Source of the DNA: an uncultured Clostridia bacterium
GTDB taxonomy: Bacteria; Bacillota; Clostridia; Christensenellales; Borkfalkiaceae
NCBI GenBank assembly: GCA_947629735.1
Contig: CANREX010000040.1
Location: 1-11,334 of the forward strand
Reading direction: 5' to 3'
DNA: 11,334 bases
The translations under genes were made by a program, and so were the position numbers. Numbering within the stretch: the first letter of the stretch is position 1; each line of letters starts with the position of its first letter. This document shows, piece by piece, positions 6,612 through 11,334 of this stretch. Under the pieces are notes generated by a model. The model was not told the DNA's origin, made no database searches, and saw only the letters and a list, made by a program, of their open reading frames with translations.

Positions 6612-6614
6612 TCC

Positions 6615-7526
6615 TCAAACCAGATTGTACGGGGTGACCTGATAGACGTAATAATTGAGCCAATTCATATAGAAGAGATTGGCGGTGGAAGTCCACTTCA
6701 TATTTATCGTCTGCTTGTCCTTACCCGAAAAATAGTGGGCGGGCGGGTCGATGTCCAGCCCCTTTTGTATATCCCGCTCGTATTCCTTTTTCAGCTCTTC
6801 CCTGTCGTATTCCATGTGCCCCGTCACGAACACCTTTCTGCCGTCTAAGCTCTTTATTATCCCCGCGCCCGCCTCCTTGGAGTAAGCGAGAAGTTGCAGC
6901 TGTTTTACCCTTTTGATATCCCCCGCGCTTACTGCGCTGTGGCGGGAGTGGGGCATGTGGAATTCGTCGGAAATGCCCCTCATCAGCGGGTCCGTCTCCC
7001 CGCCGCGGACGCGCTTGTGCGCGAACACGCCGAAGCACTTCTTTTTAAGCTGCCGCTTGTCAACGCCGTAAAAGTGATACAGCGCGGCGAGCGCGCCCCA
7101 ACAGATGAACAGCGTGGAAGTCACGTTGCTCTCCGTCCAATCCAGAATTTCTTTCAGCTCATTCCAATAGGCGACGTCCTCGAACTTCAAATTCTCCACG
7201 GGCGCGCCCGTGATAATCATTCCGTCGAACTTTTTGCGTTTGACGTCGGCAAAATTCTTGTAAAATCTTTCCAGGTGCTCCCTGCCCGTGTGCGCGGGGG
7301 TGTAGGATGACGTCCTCAAAAGCGTCACGTTTACCTGCAAAGGGGAGTTGGATAAAAGCCGCATAAGCTGCGTTTCCGTTCTCTCTTTCGTGGGCATAAG
7401 GTTTAAGACGGCGATTTCAATCGGGCGTATGTCCTGCGTGAACGCCCTGCCGCTGTCCATGACGAATATCCTCTCGTCGGTGAGTATTTTATATGCGGGT
7501 AGCTCCTTGTCTATTACGATAGGCAT
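6615..7526 (-). CDS. metA: Homoserine O-acetyltransferase, MetA-type
   Basis: A 303-residue MetA-family (class I glutamine amidotransferase-like) homoserine O-acyltransferase, full length. The nucleophile is Cys142 in FICWGALAALYHFYGV, and the catalytic His and Glu are H237 and E239 in VTGHMEYDR. Other family marks are NLMPTKERTETQLMRLLSN (42-60) and the homoserine-binding region around HSRHSAV (193-199). Residue 111 in GAPVE (107-111) is Glu. Structural work on the family links Glu at this site to acetyl-CoA and Gly to succinyl-CoA, so the product should be O-acetylhomoserine although many databases call such proteins succinyltransferases. The gene lies 150 bp downstream of metY, whose substrate is O-acetylhomoserine. 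The start codon has only a weak purine stretch upstream (GGCGGAAAAGAAA). A long terminator follows the stop directly. Confidence 0.94.
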   Translation of the reverse strand: MPIVIDKELPAYKILTDERIFVMDSGRAFTQDIRPIEIAVLNLMPTKERTETQLMRLLSNSPLQVNVTLLRTSSYTPAHTGREHLERFYKNFADVKRKKFDGMIITGAPVENLKFEDVAYWNELKEILDWTESNVTSTLFICWGALAALYHFYGVDKRQLKKKCFGVFAHKRVRGGETDPLMRGISDEFHMPHSRHSAVSAGDIKRVKQLQLLAYSKEAGAGIIKSLDGRKVFVTGHMEYDREELKKEYERDIQKGLDIDPPAHYFSGKDKQTINMKWTSTANLFYMNWLNYYVYQVTPYNLV

Positions 7527-7539
7527 TTTCTTTTCCGCC

Positions 7540-7677
7540 TTTTGCCTTTATTTCCGCTTTTTGCGGTTTGGTTTGCTTTTTGCGGGACTTCCACGCGCTT
7601 TGCGCCGTCTCGCCCCGCTTATATCAACGATTTTCGCGCGGTTTTATCCGCTTTTTAACGCAATTTTGCCTTTATTT
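7540..7677 (-). repeat. metY-metA intergenic spacer with a 14-bp direct repeat
   Basis: TTTTGCCTTTATTT occurs at 7540-7553 and at 7664-7677, near the two ends of the 150-bp gap. Between them are two small hairpins (CCGC-TTTTT-GCGG at 7554-7566 and GCGG-TTTTAT-CCGC at 7638-7651) and a repeated GCTTTTTGCGG. I found no convincing promoter, riboswitch or terminator here, so metA is probably read from the metY transcript. Confidence 0.45.
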
Positions 7678-8960
7678 TAATTCTTGAACGCAAGCGATAG
7701 CGCGCTGTCGAGGTCGTCTATTATGTCCTCGGCGGCTTCTATTCCGACCGAAAGCCTTATGAGGTTGTGGGGCACGCCCGCCTTTTTGAGGTCGTCCTCG
7801 GAAAGCTGCCTGTGAGTGGTGGAAGCGGGGTGAAGTACGCAGCTTCTCACGTCCGCCACGTGCGTTTCCTGCGTGATAAGGCGCAAGCTCTCCATAAATC
7901 GGGCGCAGTCCGCCGCCGAACCTTTAATCGTAAAGCTGAGCATGCCGCCCTGACCGCGGGGCAGATATTTTTGCGCCAACGCGTGATATTTGTTTTGGGG
8001 GAGTGAGGGGTGCAAAACGCTCTCTATCGCGGGGTGCGCGGCGAGGAATTTTGCCACGAGCTCCGCGTTTTGGCTGTGCCTTTCCATTCTCAGCGCGAGC
8101 GTATCGCTGCCGAGATATGACAAAAACGCGTTCTGCGGCGACATCATCGCGCCTAAATCTCTCATCATCTGCGCGCGGCACTTGGTCGCAAACTGAGCGT
8201 CGGGGAGGTCTGCAAACACCAGCCCGTGATAACTTTCGTCGGGCAGGTTGAAAGAGGAATATCTTTCGTTGCCCTTGAAAGTAAAGTTGCCGCAGTCCAC
8301 TATGACGCCGCCGAGCGCCGCCGCATGCCCGTCCAGATACTTGGATGAGGAATGAATTATAATGTTCGCGCCGAACTCCTTGGGTCTGCAAAGAACGGGC
8401 GTGGCGAGGGTGTTGTCTACGGCGTGGACAACCCCGTACTTTTTCGCGACAGCCGAAATCTTTTCTATGTCGAGGACGACTATCGCGGGGTTTGCTATCG
8501 TCTCGGTGAAAATCAGCTTTGTCCTGCCGTCAATGAGCTTTTCTATCTCTTCCGCGCTGCTGTCGGGGTCGAAAAACCTGCACTCTATGCCGAGTTTGGG
8601 CAAAGTCGTGCCGAAGAGGTTGAACGTTCCGCCGTACACCGCGCGCGAACACAGGACGTTGTCGCCCTCGCCCGCAAGCGTAAAGGCGCAAAGGGCGGTC
8701 GCGCTCATTCCCGAAGAGCAGCCTATCGCCGCGACGCCGCCTTCGAGTGCGGCAACCTTGCCTTCGAACGCCGCGACGGTGGGGTTTGCGAGCCGCGAAT
8801 AGAAATATCCGTCGTTTTTCAAGTCGAAGCAGTCCGCCATGGACTGCGTGTCGCCGTAGAAAAACGTCGTGGATTGGCAGATGGGGGGAATACGGCTTTC
8901 GCCCGTCTTGGGCTTATAGCCAGCCTGAACGCACAGTGTTTCGGGTTTGTAGTTTTTCAT
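7677..8960 (-). CDS. metY: O-acetylhomoserine sulfhydrylase (aminocarboxypropyltransferase)
   Basis: A 427-residue PLP enzyme of the Cys/Met-metabolism family, full length for MetY. It replaces the acetyl group of O-acetylhomoserine with sulfide to form homocysteine in the cytoplasm. Numbering from the chosen ATG, the PLP lysine is K207 in HSSSKYLDGH, D182 in HAVDNTLATP contacts the cofactor, and Y54/R56 lie in YSRLANPT, which reaches the neighbouring subunit's phosphate. CSSGMSAT (81-88) and the C-terminal RLSVGIEAAEDIIDDLD are also typical. The longer length (about 430 rather than about 380-390) and the insert around residues 220-265 favour MetY over cystathionine gamma-synthase/lyase. The frame can be opened nine bases earlier at a GTG (8969), but that GTG is part of the GAGGTG ribosome-binding site, so the ATG at 8960 is preferred. 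It precedes metA, which makes its substrate. Confidence 0.93.
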   Translation of the reverse strand: MKNYKPETLCVQAGYKPKTGESRIPPICQSTTFFYGDTQSMADCFDLKNDGYFYSRLANPTVAAFEGKVAALEGGVAAIGCSSGMSATALCAFTLAGEGDNVLCSRAVYGGTFNLFGTTLPKLGIECRFFDPDSSAEEIEKLIDGRTKLIFTETIANPAIVVLDIEKISAVAKKYGVVHAVDNTLATPVLCRPKEFGANIIIHSSSKYLDGHAAALGGVIVDCGNFTFKGNERYSSFNLPDESYHGLVFADLPDAQFATKCRAQMMRDLGAMMSPQNAFLSYLGSDTLALRMERHSQNAELVAKFLAAHPAIESVLHPSLPQNKYHALAQKYLPRGQGGMLSFTIKGSAADCARFMESLRLITQETHVADVRSCVLHPASTTHRQLSEDDLKKAGVPHNLIRLSVGIEAAEDIIDDLDSALSLAFKN

Positions 8961-8966
8961 TTTCTT

Positions 8967-8972
8967 CACCTC
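8967..8972 (-). promoter_or_regulatory. metY: Ribosome-binding site that fixes the metY start
   Basis: GAGGTG on the minus strand lies six bases upstream of ATG at 8960-8958. The upstream in-frame GTG (8969-8967) forms the end of this site and cannot readily be the start itself. Confidence 0.75.
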
Positions 8973-8987
8973 GTAAATGTAGCAATT

Positions 8988-9046
8988 TTAAAAAATCGGC
9001 TTGCTTTTATTGTGAAATCGCCTTTGTTCTGTTAAAAAATCGGCTT
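8988..9046 (-). repeat. Pair of 15-bp direct repeats in the metY leader
   Basis: TTAAAAAATCGGCTT occurs at 8988-9002 and 9032-9046, 44 bp apart, in the 125-bp gap between smpB and metY. On the minus strand each reads AAGCCGATTTTTTAA, with a T-run that could be the tail of a weak terminator after smpB, though the preceding stems are poor. Alternatively they could be paired operator sites, as the spacing is about four helical turns. I saw no S-box or T-box core and no clear promoter. Confidence 0.5.
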
Positions 9047-9085
9047 TGAAAACGCTTGAAAATCATAGTTTCCGCGCAAAGCAAG

Positions 9086-9538
9086 TTATTTTTTGTAGTC
9101 TTTCAGTTGTCTTTGAATATCCCGCTCTTCGTCCCGCTTCTTTATGGACTGTTTTTTGTCGTAGGTCTGTTTGCCGCGGCACAGCGCGACTTCCACCTTG
9201 ACGAGGTTGTCCTTAAAATACAGGGAAATGGGGACTAACGTCATGCCCTTCGCATTGATTTTTCCGACGATTTTGTCGATTTCCCGCTTGTGTAAAAGCA
9301 GTTTTCTGTCGCGTTTGGAATCGCGCGAGTTGAAAGAGCCGCTCTTGTCGTAGACGGGAATGTGCATGTTCTTTAAGGTGACTTCCCCGCCGCGGATAAA
9401 GCAGAAACTGTCCTTCAAATTGCAATTTCCCGCCCTTAGCGATTTGACCTCCGCGCCTTCGAGCGCTATTCCCGCCTCGTATTTTTCCTCGATGAAGTAT
9501 TCGAACGTTGCGGACTTGTTGTATGCTATCTGTTTCAT
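9086..9538 (-). CDS. smpB: SsrA-binding protein SmpB
   Basis: A 150-residue SmpB of normal length. It binds tmRNA (SsrA) and delivers it to ribosomes stalled on mRNAs lacking a stop codon. The N-terminus IAYNKSATFEYFIEEKYEAG (4-23), the GAEVKSLRAGNCNLKDSF region (28-45) and HIPVYDKSGSFNSRDSKRDR (59-78) are family hallmarks of the OB-fold. KRDRKLLLHKREI carries conserved basic residues. The C-terminal tail (GKQTYDKKQSIKKRDEERD) is the basic helix that enters the mRNA channel. The ATG is three bases after the rnr stop codon and its ribosome-binding site (AGGGAAA) lies inside the end of rnr, so the two are translationally close. No tmRNA gene was recognised in the gap that follows. Confidence 0.97.
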   Translation of the reverse strand: MKQIAYNKSATFEYFIEEKYEAGIALEGAEVKSLRAGNCNLKDSFCFIRGGEVTLKNMHIPVYDKSGSFNSRDSKRDRKLLLHKREIDKIVGKINAKGMTLVPISLYFKDNLVKVEVALCRGKQTYDKKQSIKKRDEERDIQRQLKDYKK

Positions 9539-9541
9539 TTT

Positions 9542-11334
9542 TTATTTCCCTGCGACGGCGAATTGCGCGCGCATGTCCGAATAATCGCACCCGACGACCT
9601 TTATCTTAATGGGGTCGCCTATGCGATAAATATGCCTTTTGCCTTTGAGCAAATATTTGTCCTCGAAAAATTCATAGTAATCGCGGGGGAGGTTTTCAAT
9701 GCGGATAATTCCCTCTATGCCGTTGGCAAGTTCCGCAAAGACGCCGTTTGACGTCACCCCCGAAATCACCGCGTCGTATTCCTCGCCTATTCTGTCCGAC
9801 ATGTAGACGACTTTGTACAGATTGTCCACGTCCTGTTCGGCGGAGTCGGCTTTTCTCTCGGCGTCGCTCGCCGCGCGCGCCGTTTCCGTCGCCCCCGCAC
9901 GGTACAGCCGCATTAAATTTTCGTCCGCACCCGCAAGAGCGCACTTCAACGCGCGGTGCACGAACAGGTCGGGATAGCGGCGAATGGGTGAGGTGAAATG
10001 GCAGTAGCAGCGGGAGGCAAGCCCGAAGTGCCCGAGGTTTTTCTCGGAATACCTCGCCTTTTGCATGGAGCGCAGCATGACCTTGTTCACGACCTGTGCG
10101 CAGGGCAAATTTTCCACTTTTTTCAAGATATTTTGGAAATCTTTCGGCGTGACGTCGCCCTTGTCGCCCCGATAGGCAATGCCGAGGTCCGAAAGGAAGG
10201 AGAAAAATCTTTCCGCCTTTTCGGGCGCGGGTTTTTCGTGAACGCGGAAGAGGCAGGGCGCTTTATGCTTTTCCAGAAAGGTCGCGACTTCCTCGTTCGC
10301 CGCCACCATAAACTGCTCTATGAGCCGCGCGGAGGGAGTGCTCTTGTGCTCGGGAATGACTATTTCGCCCTCTTCGTCAAGATATATCTTGGTTTCGGCG
10401 ACGTCCAACGTCAGACTTCCCTGCTTTTTGCGCTTTTCTTCCAAAATGGTAGCAAGTCTCGCCATTAAATTGAGCGTTTCTTCAAGTTTGCCGCTTGTTT
10501 CGCCCTTTTCGCCCGCATTTTCGCCGCCCGCAAAGCAGTTTTCGCCCTTTTTACCCGCGCTTTCAATAATGCGGTCGGCTTCGCCGTAGGTCAGCCGCTT
10601 GCGGCTTTTAATGACGCTCTCACATATCTCGCTTTTCAGCCTGTTGCCCGCGCCGTCGAAAGTGATGAAGCAGGAGAGGGCGTATCTGTCCTCGCCCTCG
10701 TTAAGGCTGCACGCGCCGTTGGAAAGCTCGGTTGGAAGCATGGGGAGCACCCTGTCGGGGAAATAAACGCTCGTTCCCCGCGCGTACGCCTCGTTGTCGA
10801 GCGCGCTCTTGAACTTCACGTAGTGCGCCACGTCCGCGATATGCACTCCGAGCAGGTAGTTGTCGCCGCGCATTTCGATGGATATCGCGTCGTCCATGTC
10901 CCGCGTGTCCTCGCCGTCGATGGTTATGACGAAAAGGCTTCTCAGATCCCGCCTGCCGTCTGTATTTATCGGCAAGCGCGACATCTCCGCAGCCTGCCCT
11001 TTCACGTCGTCGGAAAATTCCCGCCTTAACTCGTATCCCTCGATAATGCCGTCCTCTTCCGCTTCGAAATCTCCGTCTCTGCCTAAAATCTTGGTTATCT
11101 TCCCGCCCACCATTTTTCCGCGGGGGTAGGAAGTGATCTCCGCGACCACCTTGTCGCCGCGCTTCGCCCCGCCGCAAAGGGAGAGGGGTATGAAAACGTC
11201 GCTCGCGTAGCTTTGCTTATCGGGCAAGACGTATCCCGCGCGCCCGTCCTTTTCAAACATGCCCACAATGACTTTGCGCCCGCGTTCCAAAATCTTCACA
11301 ACGCGCGCCTCGTCGCCCCTTCCGCGCACGGGCA
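9542..11334 (-). CDS. rnr: Ribonuclease R, 5' end beyond the window
   Basis: An RNB-family 3'-5' exoribonuclease that digests structured RNA and, with SmpB and tmRNA, defective mRNAs. The frame is open to the right-hand edge; 595 residues from a GTG at 11329 are visible, and family length (about 700 or more) indicates that the N-terminus lies outside. Numbered from that GTG: part of a cold-shock domain (ARVVKILERGRKVIVGMFEK, 8-27), a second cold-shock domain to about 85, and the RNB catalytic domain from about 120. The metal-binding acidic cluster IDGEDTRDMDDAISIE includes D138, D144, D146 and D147. HFTSPIRRYPDLFVHR is the conserved late RNB motif. The S1 domain follows (GEEYDAVISGVTSNGVFAEL). 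A Gly/Glu/Lys-rich insertion lies at about 262-288. The basic C-terminal tail found in many RNase R proteins is missing. It is followed by smpB after three bases. Confidence 0.95.
   Translation of the reverse strand, partial: PVRGRGDEARVVKILERGRKVIVGMFEKDGRAGYVLPDKQSYASDVFIPLSLCGGAKRGDKVVAEITSYPRGKMVGGKITKILGRDGDFEAEEDGIIEGYELRREFSDDVKGQAAEMSRLPINTDGRRDLRSLFVITIDGEDTRDMDDAISIEMRGDNYLLGVHIADVAHYVKFKSALDNEAYARGTSVYFPDRVLPMLPTELSNGACSLNEGEDRYALSCFITFDGAGNRLKSEICESVIKSRKRLTYGEADRIIESAGKKGENCFAGGENAGEKGETSGKLEETLNLMARLATILEEKRKKQGSLTLDVAETKIYLDEEGEIVIPEHKSTPSARLIEQFMVAANEEVATFLEKHKAPCLFRVHEKPAPEKAERFFSFLSDLGIAYRGDKGDVTPKDFQNILKKVENLPCAQVVNKVMLRSMQKARYSEKNLGHFGLASRCYCHFTSPIRRYPDLFVHRALKCALAGADENLMRLYRAGATETARAASDAERKADSAEQDVDNLYKVVYMSDRIGEEYDAVISGVTSNGVFAELANGIEGIIRIENLPRDYYEFFEDKYLLKGKRHIYRIGDPIKIKVVGCDYSDMRAQFAVAGK

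Noticed and set aside
8967..8969. GTG as the metY start
   Set aside because: It overlaps the GAGGTG ribosome-binding site and has none of its own; the ATG at 8958-8960 has ideal spacing.
8961..9085. Possible tmRNA or SAM riboswitch between smpB and metY
   Set aside because: The gap is too short and AT-rich for tmRNA, lacks a CCA-type 3' end and a tRNA-like arm, and shows no S-box core by eye.

Overview
The window looks like a chromosomal piece of an uncultured, low-to-moderate-GC Bacillota (Clostridia-like) bacterium. The grounds are strong GAGG-type Shine-Dalgarno sites, consensus sigma-A promoters, a lipoprotein-type HtrA protease with short collagen-like triplets, and a MetA carrying the acetyl-CoA signature residue beside MetY. 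Taxonomy is inferred from gene style only. Most of the window is housekeeping or ordinary accessory content, and I found no convincing new defence or mobile system.

Left end (1-361): no gene. It holds a 12-bp perfect hairpin, a fold-back repeat of about 152 bp whose arms start GTCATTCTGAGC and end CGAAGAATCC, and two copies plus a diverged third copy of a 16-bp sequence that overlaps the 3' end of the next gene.

Minus-strand block (362-3693): a Nudix hydrolase with a zinc ribbon, then LemA, then a large multi-pass DUF2207 membrane protein with a Gly-rich tail. LemA plus DUF2207 is a recurring envelope-associated pair. A perfect consensus promoter (TTGACA-17-TATAAT) precedes the Nudix gene and may drive all three.

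Plus-strand block (3846-6468): a second perfect consensus promoter, back to back with the first, precedes a UDPGP-family nucleotidyltransferase (UDP-sugar/UDP-GlcNAc pyrophosphorylase-like). This is followed by a secreted, probably lipid-anchored HtrA-like serine protease with a PDZ-like C-terminus. Bidirectional terminators (6486-6516, 6560-6611) close this block against the convergent right half.

Right half, minus strand (6615-11334): rnr (RNase R, truncated by the window edge), smpB, metY and metA, transcribed in that order. RNase R and SmpB form the usual RNA-decay/trans-translation pair. MetA with Glu111 makes O-acetylhomoserine and MetY sulfhydrylates it to homocysteine, giving a two-gene direct-sulfhydrylation route to methionine. 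No tmRNA, tRNA, rRNA, CRISPR array or insertion-sequence transposase was seen.
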